A DNA stretch of 11,701 bases, taken from positions 1 to 11,701 of the forward strand of contig CAMPIA010000024.1 of assembly GCA_946886175.1 (NCBI GenBank), written 5' to 3'. The stretch is from an uncultured Altererythrobacter sp. (GTDB lineage: Bacteria > Pseudomonadota > Alphaproteobacteria > Sphingomonadales > Sphingomonadaceae). The notes below the pieces were generated by a model, which was not told the DNA's origin, ran no database searches, and worked only from the letters and a program-made list of their open reading frames with translations. Positions 1 through 8,500 of this stretch are shown piece by piece. A program made the translations under genes and the position numbers. Position 1 is the first letter of the stretch; every line of letters begins with the position of its first letter.

Positions 1-735
1 TTCCTGCCGGGCTTCAGCGCCAGCGTCGATTACTTCAACATCTCGATCGAAGGCGCGATCCAGGGCATCGGGGCCGATACGATCCTCGAGCAATGCGATC
101 TCGACACGGCCGATCCGTTCTTCTGCGGCCTGGTCGTTCGCGACGGTTCGGGTTCGCTCTGGCGCTCCTCGAACGGTTTCGTGATCGACCTGTCGCAGAA
201 CATCGGCCGCCTCAAGACTTCGGGCGTCGACGTGCAGGCCAATTACTCGCATGAGATTGGCAACGCAGGCCGCCTGAACCTCAGCTTCGTCGGCACCTGG
301 CTCGACGAACTGAAGTTCAACCCGGGCGTCGAGGGTGTCGAAGACACGGAGTGTTCCGGTCTTTACGGCAACATCTGCGGTACTCCTTCGCCCGAATGGC
401 GCCATCAGGCCCGCGTCGGTTTCGACTTCGTGAACGGCATGGGTGCGTCGGTTCGCTGGCGTCACTTCGACTCGGTCGATCTCGACACGCTCAGCGCCAC
501 GACGGCGCCGGGCATCGCGAGCCTGAAGGCGGTCGACTACTTCGATCTCGCCCTGACCTGGGAAGTTGGCGATCACTACAACTTCCGTCTCGGCGCGAAC
601 AACGTGTTCGACAAGGAACCGCCGGTCACCGGCTCGCAGGCCTGCCCCGCGGGTATCTGTAGCGGCAACGTCTACTCCCAGGTCTATGACGCCCTGGGTC
701 GTTATCTCTACGCCGGTGTGACGCTTGAATTCTAA
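1..735 (+). CDS. TonB-dependent outer-membrane receptor, C-terminal part (5' end outside window)
   Basis: The reading frame is open from base 1 to the TAA at 733-735, giving 244 residues of the end of a beta-barrel receptor. These receptors take ligands across the outer membrane using TonB energy. The sequence shows alternating aromatic and polar strands, the late-barrel pattern GANNVFDKEPP, and a terminal strand ending LGRYLYAGVTLEF with the C-terminal Phe needed for barrel assembly. Six cysteines fall in three close pairs (codons at 94/124, then ECSGLYGNIC, then ACPAGIC), probably disulfides in surface loops. The first pair matches in place and style a pair in the second receptor (5507-8755), so the two belong to related subfamilies, but the loops differ and the ligands probably do too. 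The plug and signal peptide lie upstream of the window. The ligand is unknown. It is followed by a terminator and then a TPR/oxygenase gene. Confidence 0.93.
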   Translation, partial: FLPGFSASVDYFNISIEGAIQGIGADTILEQCDLDTADPFFCGLVVRDGSGSLWRSSNGFVIDLSQNIGRLKTSGVDVQANYSHEIGNAGRLNLSFVGTWLDELKFNPGVEGVEDTECSGLYGNICGTPSPEWRHQARVGFDFVNGMGASVRWRHFDSVDLDTLSATTAPGIASLKAVDYFDLALTWEVGDHYNFRLGANNVFDKEPPVTGSQACPAGICSGNVYSQVYDALGRYLYAGVTLEF

Positions 736-757
736 GCTCAACGCCTAGTAGAAACGG

Positions 758-790
758 AATGGCGGGCCGAAAGGCCCGCCATTTTCGTTT
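758..790 (+). terminator. Intrinsic terminator after the first TonB-dependent receptor
   Basis: A perfect 11-bp stem (758-768 with 773-783; core GGCGGGCC/GGCCCGCC) closes a GAAA tetraloop. It is followed by a U-rich stretch broken by CG (ends TTTTCGTTT). It lies 23 bases after the receptor stop codon and 42 bases before the next start codon. No clear promoter is visible between it and that gene. Confidence 0.9.
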
Positions 791-816
791 GTGGGCCCGG
801 TCGCCCGCACATTCGC

Positions 817-823
817 AAGGGAG
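817..823 (+). promoter_or_regulatory. Ribosome binding site AAGGGAG that fixes the GTG start at 833
   Basis: AAGGGAG ends 9 bases before the GTG at 833, which is good spacing. A second GTG at 823-825 overlaps the last base of this site and opens another frame, so it cannot use it. This supports 833 as the true start. Confidence 0.7.
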
Positions 824-832
824 TGAATTCCG

Positions 833-2368
833 GTGAACCAGGCCGAGGCGCAAGCGATTGCCGGGGGGCTGCACCGGCACGATCCGGACGCGGCGTTCAG
901 GGCCGGTCTCGCTCTGCTCGATGCCGACTACCCCGAAATCCTCCTGCCCGCCGCCCGACGACTGTCGGAGCGCAATCGCGCCGACGCGAGGCTGGCGCAG
1001 TTGTTCGGGCTCGCCGCCCGCGCGTCGGGAAGCGGCCCGGAGGCTTTCTCAGCCTTCGCGCGCGCCGCGCGGCTCGCCCCGACCGATCCGCTCATCGCGC
1101 AGTCCCATGCCCAGACCGCGCTCGAGGCCGGCAAGCCCGCCATCGACCTCTTCGCAAAGGCGGCCGGCCTCGCGCCGCACAATGGCACCGTGCTGCTCGG
1201 CACGGCGGCGGCGCTGGTCGCCGAGGGCCGGGCGCAGGACGCGGTCGCCCATCTCGAACAGACGCTGACCGCCAATCCCTTGTGGATCGACGGCCACCGC
1301 AGCCTCGCGGCTATCCGGGCCCAACTCGCGCTCGATCCCCTGACCCGGATCGACGCGGCGATCGCGTCGCTGCCGGGTTCGGCGGAACTGCATCGGCTGC
1401 GCATCGGCACGTTACTCGAAGCGCGGCGGAGCGCCGACGCCGTGGCCGCGACGGACCGCGCACGCTCGGCCGTCGGATCGCAGCCCTGGCTCGAACTGCT
1501 CGCAGCGCACGCAGCGTCCGAGCATGGCGATTACACGCGCGCGGACGAGCATTTTGCCGCTGCGCAACCGCCGGCCTCGGCGGACGCCGCTTCGCTGCTG
1601 GCCCGCCACCTGCTGCGCACGGGGCGGCCCGAAGAGGCGGCGGCGCTGCTCGAACCTCGCCTCGCCGACAGCGAAAGACACTTGTACTGGCCTTATCTCT
1701 CGCTCGCCTGGCGGCTGCTCGGAGATCCCCGGTATCAATGGCTCGAGGGCGACGACAGCCTCGTCGGAGTTTACGACCTCGCCGACCGGGTCGGCGACCT
1801 CGGCGCGCTCGCCGAGCATCTCCGCAAGCGCCATTTCGCGATCCAGGCGCCGCTCGACCAGTCGGTGCGCGGCGGCACCCAGACCGACGGCAATCTCCTG
1901 CTCCGCGACGAGGAGCCGATACGGCGCCTGCGCCAGGTGCTTCTCGAAACCGTCGCCGCGCACGTCGATCGGCTGGCCCCGGCGCGCGAAGGCCACCCCA
2001 CCCTTCTCCCGCATCGCGAGCCGCGCCGTATCGCGGGCTCGTGGTCGGTGCGCCTGCGCGACGCGGGCTTCCATACCGACCACGTGCACAGCCAGGGTTG
2101 GCTCAGTTCGGCCTTCTACGTTGCGCTGCCCGGTGCCGACCCAGCGGCCGATGCGAAAGCGCCCGGCGCCGGTCCGGCCGATCACGCGGGCTGGCTGTCG
2201 CTCGGCGAATCCCGCGATCTCGTTCCCGAACTGTCGCCGCTGCGCCTCGTCGAGCCGCGGCCCGGGCGGCTGGTCCTGTTTCCGTCGACCATGTGGCATG
2301 GTACGCGCCCTTTCCCATCGGGGGAGCGCCTGACCGTCGCCTTCGACATCGCCGTCCCCAAACAGTAA
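833..2368 (+). CDS. TPR protein with C-terminal putative 2OG-Fe(II) oxygenase domain
   Basis: The product has 511 residues. Roughly residues 1-300 are Ala/Leu-rich helical repeats of TPR type (for example the LAPTDPLIAQSHAQTALEAG and LEQTLTANPLWIDGHRSLAA segments), a likely protein-binding superhelix. Residues ~400-508 resemble the putative 2OG-Fe(II) oxygenase family PF13759. A metal-binding cluster reads H414-T-D416-H417-V-H419, then a strand SSAFYVALP, then LVLFPSTMWHGTRPF with the distal H489, and ER at 498-499, where R499 would hold 2-oxoglutarate. There is no signal peptide or membrane segment, so a cytoplasmic location is inferred. It starts at GTG 833 behind a good ribosome site, and its TAA shares a base with the next gene's ATG. 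The substrate is unknown; proteins or peptides are inferred from the TPRs. The domain call is firm at superfamily level and less so at family level. Confidence 0.87.
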   Translation: MNQAEAQAIAGGLHRHDPDAAFRAGLALLDADYPEILLPAARRLSERNRADARLAQLFGLAARASGSGPEAFSAFARAARLAPTDPLIAQSHAQTALEAGKPAIDLFAKAAGLAPHNGTVLLGTAAALVAEGRAQDAVAHLEQTLTANPLWIDGHRSLAAIRAQLALDPLTRIDAAIASLPGSAELHRLRIGTLLEARRSADAVAATDRARSAVGSQPWLELLAAHAASEHGDYTRADEHFAAAQPPASADAASLLARHLLRTGRPEEAAALLEPRLADSERHLYWPYLSLAWRLLGDPRYQWLEGDDSLVGVYDLADRVGDLGALAEHLRKRHFAIQAPLDQSVRGGTQTDGNLLLRDEEPIRRLRQVLLETVAAHVDRLAPAREGHPTLLPHREPRRIAGSWSVRLRDAGFHTDHVHSQGWLSSAFYVALPGADPAADAKAPGAGPADHAGWLSLGESRDLVPELSPLRLVEPRPGRLVLFPSTMWHGTRPFPSGERLTVAFDIAVPKQ

Positions 2369-4260
2369 TGGACCTCATGACCGGAACGACGCCCTCCACC
2401 CGCCAACCGCCCCAGGATCTCATCGCCGCGATGCAGCGGATGCGCCAGGGCGACCATCGCGGCGCGCTCGAGCTCGCCGAAGCTGCATTGCCGGCCGCCA
2501 GCGAACCCGCCTCCTATCTCGCGCTCGGCAGCCTCGCCGCGCTGCGGCTGGGCGAGCCGGCGCGGGCGATCCCGCTGCTGCGCAAGCTGCTGGAAATCCA
2601 TCCCGGCGACAACGCCAGCCGCGCCAACCTCGCCAACGCGCTCGTCGAAACCGGCGATCCCGCGGGGGCGACCGCGCTCATCGAAGGTTCCGACGGACCG
2701 GGGCTGGCGCGGATCGAGGCCATCGCCCGCCAGCAAATGGGCGACCTGGACGGCGCGATAGCCGCCTATCGCCGCGCGCTGGAGGCGGATGCCAACGACG
2801 CGATAAGCTGGAACAACTTCGGAAACGCGCTTGCACAGACCGGGCGCTACGACGAAGCCATCGAGAGCTTCGAACGCGCCATCACGCTCGCCCCGCGCGA
2901 GACGAGCATCTATCTCAACCTCGCGGACGTGTTGCGCCGCGCCGACCGCGGCACGGCGCGGCTCAAGGTGGCGCGCGATGCGGCGGAGCTCGCCCCCGCC
3001 GATCGGTCCGTGCTGACCGAGCTGGCGCTGGCGCATGCCCATGTCGAAGACCTGGATACCGCGATCGCGGTGCTCGAGGATGTCGTGGAGCGTTTCCCCG
3101 AGTTCGGCGAAGCGCATATCGAACTCGGCCGGCTCTACGAAGCGCTCAACCGCGTCGACGACATGGCCGCGCTGGTCGCGCGGATCGATCGCGACACCGC
3201 CCCGCCGGAGGCCGCATTCCTGTTCGCGTGGCAGGCGCAACGCGAACGGCGGTTCGATGAAGCCGCCGACCTCGCGCAGAAGATCCCCGAGACGATCCAT
3301 CCGATGCGGCGGCTGCATCTGGTAGCCAGCATCGCCGACCGTCGCGAAGACTCGGCGAGCGCCTTCGCGGCGTTCGAAGCCATGAACGCCGCCGCGCGGG
3401 CGGACGCCCCGGCGCGAAGCGGCCCCACCTTTCGTGAAACGATCGAGCGCGATCTTGCGCGATGGACCGAGGACTGGTGCGCCAGCTGGAGCCCGGTCGA
3501 AATCGCCGACACCACACGCGATCCGATCTTCCTGGTCGGCTTTCCCAGATCCGGAACGACCTTGCTCGATACGATGCTGATGGGCCAGCCCGAGCTGTCG
3601 GTGCTCGAGGAGCGGCCGATGATCCCCCGGCTGATGCAGTCCCTCGGCGATGCGGACCTGGCGACGCTTACGAGCGAACGGGTCGTCGAGCTGCGCGGCA
3701 GCTACTTCGACACCGCGCGGGAGCATGGCTGGAACGACGCGCGGTGGCTGGTGGACAAGCACCCGCTGAACATGGCTCGCGCGCCGCTGATCCACCGCCT
3801 GTTCCCGCAGGCGCGCTTCATCCTCGCCGAGCGGCACCCCTACGATGTCGTGCTGAGCTGCTTCATGGCCAACTTCCGGCTCAACTTCGCGATGCGCAGC
3901 TTCAGCTCGCTGGAGGAAGCCGCGCGGACCTACGACGCCGTTTTCTCGGCATGGGAGTGCGCGCGCGCGCTATTGCCGATCGATGCGCACGCGGTGCGGT
4001 ACGAGCGGCTCGTTGCGAATGCTCGCGCCGAACTCGAGCCGCTGGTGGAGTGGCTCGGCCTCGACTGGCACGACCGCCTGCTGGCGCATACCGAGACCGC
4101 CAAGGCACGCGGGCGTGTGACCACGGCCAGCTATTCGCAGATCGGAGAAGAGCTCTATACCCGCGCGGACGGGCGCTGGCGGCGCTACGCCGCGCACTTG
4201 GCGCCGGTCATGCCCATCCTCACGCCCTGGGTGGAGCGGATGGGTTATAAAGGGGCCTGA
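2368..4260 (+). CDS. TPR-containing sulfotransferase, tyrosylprotein-sulfotransferase-like
   Basis: The product has 630 residues. About residues 35-370 form TPRs (clearest: DAISWNNFGNALAQTGRYDE followed by AIESFERAITLAPRE). Residues ~386-625 form a PAPS-dependent sulfotransferase domain (Sulfotransfer_3 type). The 5'-phosphosulfate loop is GFPRSGTT at 391-398. The 3'-phosphate site is R489 with S497, eight residues apart as usual. The LEERPMIPR segment puts E415 21 residues after R394, the same spacing as the catalytic Glu in human TPST2 as I recall it, and K464 in VDKHPLN matches a conserved Lys. Sulfation of a protein or peptide, possibly on tyrosine, is therefore plausible but inferred; bacterial members of this family mostly lack known substrates. 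The ATG at 2368 overlaps the previous TAA (TAATG) with no Shine-Dalgarno site, indicating translational coupling; ATG 2377 is the alternative. No signal peptide is seen. Confidence 0.9.
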   Translation: MDLMTGTTPSTRQPPQDLIAAMQRMRQGDHRGALELAEAALPAASEPASYLALGSLAALRLGEPARAIPLLRKLLEIHPGDNASRANLANALVETGDPAGATALIEGSDGPGLARIEAIARQQMGDLDGAIAAYRRALEADANDAISWNNFGNALAQTGRYDEAIESFERAITLAPRETSIYLNLADVLRRADRGTARLKVARDAAELAPADRSVLTELALAHAHVEDLDTAIAVLEDVVERFPEFGEAHIELGRLYEALNRVDDMAALVARIDRDTAPPEAAFLFAWQAQRERRFDEAADLAQKIPETIHPMRRLHLVASIADRREDSASAFAAFEAMNAAARADAPARSGPTFRETIERDLARWTEDWCASWSPVEIADTTRDPIFLVGFPRSGTTLLDTMLMGQPELSVLEERPMIPRLMQSLGDADLATLTSERVVELRGSYFDTAREHGWNDARWLVDKHPLNMARAPLIHRLFPQARFILAERHPYDVVLSCFMANFRLNFAMRSFSSLEEAARTYDAVFSAWECARALLPIDAHAVRYERLVANARAELEPLVEWLGLDWHDRLLAHTETAKARGRVTTASYSQIGEELYTRADGRWRRYAAHLAPVMPILTPWVERMGYKGA

Positions 4261-4273
4261 ACCGCCCGAAACC

Positions 4274-4540
4274 TCAGCCGCCGCCGTCGGTCCCGCGATT
4301 CGCCTGTCCGCGCTCGGTGGCCATGCGCTGGTCGCGCTGGAGCTGCGCCCACTGCGCCGCGGTCATGCAAACCTTCTCTGCGCGGAGCCGCGAGCCGGTG
4401 CTCTTCTGACTCTTGCAGATCATGCGGTTCTGAGAGGTGTCGGTCGCTTCTTCGGCGGTGGGCGCTTGCTTGTTCTCGTCACCGGCGATGGCCGGAGTCG
4501 CGAGGGCGAGCGCCGCGAGAGAAGGAAACAGATACTTCAT
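4274..4540 (-). CDS. Small exported protein with two cysteines, function unknown
   Basis: The product has 88 residues. An N-terminal signal peptide runs to about A19 (ALATPAIA, cleavage before G20). The mature part begins acidic and then carries a compact segment with C42 and C58 (MICKSQKSTGSRLRAEKVCM) followed by TAAQWAQLQRDQR, ending in a Gly-rich tail. Similar short periplasmic proteins with a Cys-x-Cys-spaced TGSRL segment are familiar in sphingomonads and caulobacters as uncharacterised proteins. The two Cys probably form a disulfide in the periplasm. The start ATG (4538-4540) has GGAAGG 9 bases upstream (complement of 4550-4555). It converges on the sulfotransferase gene with only 13 bases between stops, and diverges from the next gene. 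There is no Tyr in the mature part, so it is not a sulfotyrosine substrate. Confidence 0.82.
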   Translation of the reverse strand: MKYLFPSLAALALATPAIAGDENKQAPTAEEATDTSQNRMICKSQKSTGSRLRAEKVCMTAAQWAQLQRDQRMATERGQANRGTDGGG

Positions 4541-4669
4541 GTGGACAAGCCTTCCATATCGAATTTCTGCCTTGGCACGGGCGCGCGGCCAGAGCAGCGC
4601 GCGCCGCGCATGCGATCGTTGCTGCCCGCATCTCTACTGGAAAATCGCCGCAAATGCGATATTCTTTTT

Positions 4670-4690
4670 GGCCGCGCACCCGGCGCGGCC
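4670..4690. other. Perfect inverted repeat in the divergent intergenic region
   Basis: GGCCGCGC (4670-4677) and GCGCGGCC (4683-4690) form an 8-bp GC-only stem with a 5-base loop, 31 bases before the ATG at 4722. A run of six T (4704-4709) follows after 13 bases, too far for a standard intrinsic terminator. It could be a leader structure or an operator. The rest of 4541-4721 shows no convincing promoter hexamers to my eye. Confidence 0.35.
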
Positions 4691-4712
4691 GCCGAACTTT
4701 CCATTTTTTGCC

Positions 4713-4717
4713 GGAGG
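4713..4717 (+). promoter_or_regulatory. Ribosome binding site GGAGG that fixes the ATG start at 4722
   Basis: GGAGG sits 4 bases before the ATG at 4722. The open frame extends upstream to 4437, but only this ATG has a ribosome site and begins a proper signal peptide, so the upstream extension is not coding. Confidence 0.75.
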
Positions 4718-4721
4718 AAAC

Positions 4722-5288
4722 ATGCGCAATCATCGAAATTGCACGAAGCGCCGCTTCGCTTCCAGAATCGCCGCCGCGGCGCTGGTCCTGGGTCTTCCGG
4801 TCGCGGCGCAGGCGCAGGAAGGCGATGATCGGGATCCGCTCGATCCCCTGAAGGCGTGCCAGGCCCAGGCCGACCCGACCGCCCGGCTTGCGTGTTACGA
4901 CACCGCGGTGGGCGCAATCGTGACGGCCGAGGAACAGGGCGACTTGCGCATCGTCGACCGCGAAATGGTGCGCGAGACGCGCCGCAGCCTGTTCGGCTTC
5001 TCGCTGCCCGATTTCGGCATCTTCGGCGGCGACGATGACGGCGAGGACGAGGAAGAGGAGGCGTTCGATTCCCTCGTCAGCACCGTCACCAGCGTGCGCT
5101 ACATGACCCCCAACTCGTTCGTCTTCCGCATCGCCGAGGGCGACGCGCTGTGGCAGGTGGACGACGCCCCGCGCCGCTTGCTGACCGTGGAATCGGGCGA
5201 TGCGGTGGAGATCGAGAAAGGCGCGCTCAGCAGCTATTTCATCCGCTTCGGCAAACAGGGCGGCGTCAAGGGGCGGCGCATCGAATGA
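4722..5288 (+). CDS. Exported protein with CYD motif and acidic stretch, function unknown
   Basis: The product has 188 residues. The signal peptide has a strongly basic start (RNHRNCTKRR) and a hydrophobic core ALVLGLPVAAQA, cleaved near A31. The mature N-terminus has C46 and C58 in the pattern KACQAQADPTARLACYD, a short Cys-pair motif (C-x11-C-Y-D) seen in many proteobacterial periplasmic proteins. After an FGFSLPDFGIFGG linker comes an acidic run at ~104-114 (DDDGEDEEEE). The C-terminal half (SLVSTVTSVRYMTPNSFVFRIAEGDALWQV to the end) looks like an all-beta domain, ending in basic residues. The function is not recognised. It diverges from the 88-residue gene (181 bp between starts) and is followed by 218 bp before the TonB-dependent receptor, so it is probably its own transcription unit. 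No clear terminator follows it. Confidence 0.85.
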   Translation: MRNHRNCTKRRFASRIAAAALVLGLPVAAQAQEGDDRDPLDPLKACQAQADPTARLACYDTAVGAIVTAEEQGDLRIVDREMVRETRRSLFGFSLPDFGIFGGDDDGEDEEEEAFDSLVSTVTSVRYMTPNSFVFRIAEGDALWQVDDAPRRLLTVESGDAVEIEKGALSSYFIRFGKQGGVKGRRIE

Positions 5289-5506
5289 TCGCGGGCGAGG
5301 CTCGATCCGGCCTCATCGCGCCAATGTGTTGCATTCGCGCCACATAATTTACCGAACCTTGACGAAAACAAGTGATTTCATTTGCGACCAGTCCCACGGT
5401 GTTTCACCCCAAAAAGGACGAATCAGCGCGGGAACCGCGCGATCTGTTCGTTTAATCCTATGTTTTGTGCCGGGTCGCACCGGCCTTCCTCGGGGGACTG
5501 GTAATC
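5289..5506 (+). promoter_or_regulatory. Upstream region of the second TonB-dependent receptor
   Basis: This 218-base region is more AT-rich than its surroundings (about 5340-5420 and 5441-5465). It holds TTGACG at 5359-5364, a good -35 match, but no good -10 at the right distance. A 6-bp GCGCGG/CCGCGC stem lies at 5426-5440, and GGGGGA at 5492-5497 is the ribosome site 9 bases before the ATG at 5507. A promoter here is expected, but its position is uncertain. Confidence 0.4.
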
Positions 5507-8500
5507 ATGAAATACTCTCAAACCGCCAACAAGCGGCGTCTTCGTGCGGGCGCCGGAATCGCGGCGCTGACGCTCGCGGCCTTCGCCTCGCCTGCGTTCG
5601 CCCAGGATACCGACGTCGCCGAGCCTGGCGCGCAGACTCCTGCCGATCCCTCCGAAGACGCGCCTGCGGTCCAGGGGCCGACGGCCCCGACCATCGTCGT
5701 CACCGGATCGCGTATTCGCCGCCCCGAGCTCGAGGCGACCACGCCGATCACCACGTTCTCCGGTGAGCAGGTCTACGATCAGGCCGGGCACAATCTTGGC
5801 GAAGCGCTGAACGAACTGCCTGCGCTGCGCAGCACCTACGCGCAGTCGAACCCGGGCTCCGGCATCGGCGTCGCTGGCCTCAACCTGCTCGACCTTCGCG
5901 GTCTGGGTGCTCAGCGCACGCTGGTGTTGGTCAATGGCCGGCGTCACGTGCCGAGCGACCTTCAGGTCACCGCTTCTGCGGTCGACATCAACACCATTCC
6001 GACCGACCTGGTCGAACGTGTCGACATCGTGACCGGCGGCAACTCCGCGGTTTACGGCTCCGATGCGATCGCGGGCGTGGTCAACTTCATCCTGAAGGAC
6101 GATTTCGAAGGCGTCACCGTTCGCGGCGGTGCCGGCATGCCCCGCTACGGCGCGGGCGCGAACTATTTCCTGTCGGGCGTCGCGGGGATGAACTTCGCGG
6201 ACGGTCGCGGCAATATCGCGGTGTCTGGCGAATATACTCGCCAGAATCGCCTGTACGCTTCGGATGTGCCGTGGCGCCGCCAGCGCGACGGCTTCGTCAC
6301 CGTCGACTTCGATCCGGCGGGTGGCAGCGATGGCATTCCGGATACCGCCTTCGCCCGGGATCTCCGCAATTCGTCGATCAGCTATACCGGGATCGTTCCG
6401 TTCATCCAGAACACCGGGAATCCCGCCTGTGGCGGCGAGAATCTTCTCGGCGACCCCTTCAACTGCGATTTCGTTTTCACCCCCGGGGGCGAGCTTGTCC
6501 CGGTCTCGTTCGCAGCTCGCACCGGCACTTCGGCGTTCAGCGGCTACATCGGAGGCAACTCCGTCACCGGTCAGGAACACGGCCTGGTCTCGGTGTTCCC
6601 CTCCAACGAGCGCTATGTCGCCAACCTGCTGGCTCATTACGAGTTCAGCGAGGCTGCCGAGTTCTTCGTCGAAGCGAAGTACTCCCGTGCGCGTACGACC
6701 GGTTCCAATTCGGGCCCGGCCTTCGATCAGGGGCAAGGCGTCACCTTCCTCGACCCGCGCTCGCAATTCCGGCTCGACAATCCGTTCCTGAACCAGTCGG
6801 CTCAGGAGACGATTGCCGCGCAATTGCTGGCCTCCGGTAACAACAACGGGCTGATCAACGTGTTCGGCCCGCTGACGGCTGGTGATCGGGCGGATATCGC
6901 CGCCGGCACCTACCGCTTCGCAATGGCGAAGAACTTCCTCGATCTCGGCATTCGCGACGAAGACGCGCTCCGCCAGACCTACCGCGTCGTTGCGGGCTTC
7001 CGGGGCGCTATCAGCGACAATTGGTCGTATGAGATTTCGGGCAACTACGGCCGGACCGAAGAAGAAATCGACATTCTGGGCAACGTCAACGTGCAGCGGC
7101 TGATGCTGGCGCTCGACGCCGGCGTCAATCCGGCCACGGGCGCCACCGAGTGCCGCTCGCAGTTCGATCCGAGCGCGGCGTTCGCATCGCCGGATGTCCC
7201 CGCCTCGGCCGGAAGCGCCAATCTTGCGGCCGACATCGCGGCCTGTGTTCCGTACAATCCTTTCGGGTACTCCCCGGCAGGGAACGCGGCGGCGCGGCAG
7301 TACATCACCTCGGACGCCGGCAACGAAGGCTATCTGGAGCAGGTCGACGTAACCGCGTTCGTTTCGGGTGACACGAGCGGCTTCTTCGAACTTCCCGGCG
7401 GCCCGATCGGTGTGGCGGTCGGCGCTGAATATCGTCGTGAAGACGCCTTCTTCGAGGCGGACGACGAGATCAATCAGGGGCTGACGTTCCTGAACGCGCT
7501 GGCGACGTTCGATCCGGACCCGTTCGAGGTCAAGGAAGCCTTCGGCGAGTTGAACGTTCCGATTCTCGCCGATCGCCCGTTCTTCGAAGAACTGACGCTT
7601 AGCGGCGCCGCGCGCGTGTCCGATTACAAGGGCGCTACGGGCACGGTCTGGGCCTACAACGTGGGCGGCCGGTATTCGCCGGTTCAGGACATCACCTTCC
7701 GCGCTAACTACGGCCGAGCCATCCGGGCGCCGAACTACCGGGAAACGGCCGATCCGCTGAGCCAGAACTTCGCGCCGGGCTTCGACGATCCCTGTGGCAG
7801 CACCAATATCGGCAATGGATCGGCGAACCGTGAGGCCAACTGTCAGGCGGATCTGGGAGCCAATCTGAACGATCCTGCTTACCAGCAGATCGCCAATAGC
7901 AGCTACTCGCTCGAGATTCTGAGCGGCGGCAATGCTGCCCTGACCGAAGAAACCTCGGACTCGCTCACGCTCGGCGTGGTTTTCCAGCCGCGCTGGGTCC
8001 CGGGTCTCGCGATCACGGCGGACTACTACGACATCACGGTCGATAGCGTGGTCGCTTCGCCGAGCGCCCAGGCCATCGTGAACTCGTGCTACGATCTGCC
8101 TTCCCTGGACAATCAGTTCTGCGCTCTCTTCGAGCGTTTCCAGGGCCCCGGTCGCGGTCCCAACAGTGAAGCTCCGGGCGAGATCCTCGTCCAGTCGCTC
8201 GAGCAGACCCCGCTGAACTTCGCCAAGCGCCAGCGCCGCGGCATCGATTTCGACGTGTCGTATCGCACCGAGCTTGCAGAGAAGACGTTCCTGAATACGC
8301 GCCTCTTCTACACCCACGTGCTGAAGACGAGCAATTTCCAGGATCCGACCAATCCGGACTTCGAAGATCGCATCCTTTCGGAAATGGGTGATCCCGTCGA
8401 CGAATTCGTCTTCGATCTCGACCTGACGTTCGACGAGCTCACGATCGGCTACGGCGCGCATTACATCGGCCCGATGCTGACGGCCTCCTACGAGACGTTC

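Noticed and set aside
823..4260. A continuous 1145-codon open frame that would fuse a novel N-terminal half to the sulfotransferase.
   Set aside because: The first 1.5 kb reads as Arg/Pro/Ala-rich noise in the shifted frame of the real TPR-oxygenase gene. High GC removes stop codons. The GTG at 823 overlaps the ribosome site used by GTG 833, and the true second gene starts at ATG 2368.
4274..5288. The two small exported proteins as precursor peptides for the sulfotransferase and hydroxylases.
   Set aside because: The mature 88-residue protein has no Tyr, and neither has a leader/core layout or repeats typical of a modified peptide precursor. No other small ORF with these features was seen nearby.
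5359..5387. A sigma-70 promoter for the second receptor based on TTGACG at 5359-5364.
   Set aside because: No acceptable -10 hexamer lies 16-18 bases downstream (TTTGCG or TTGCGA at best), so I do not call it as a defined promoter.
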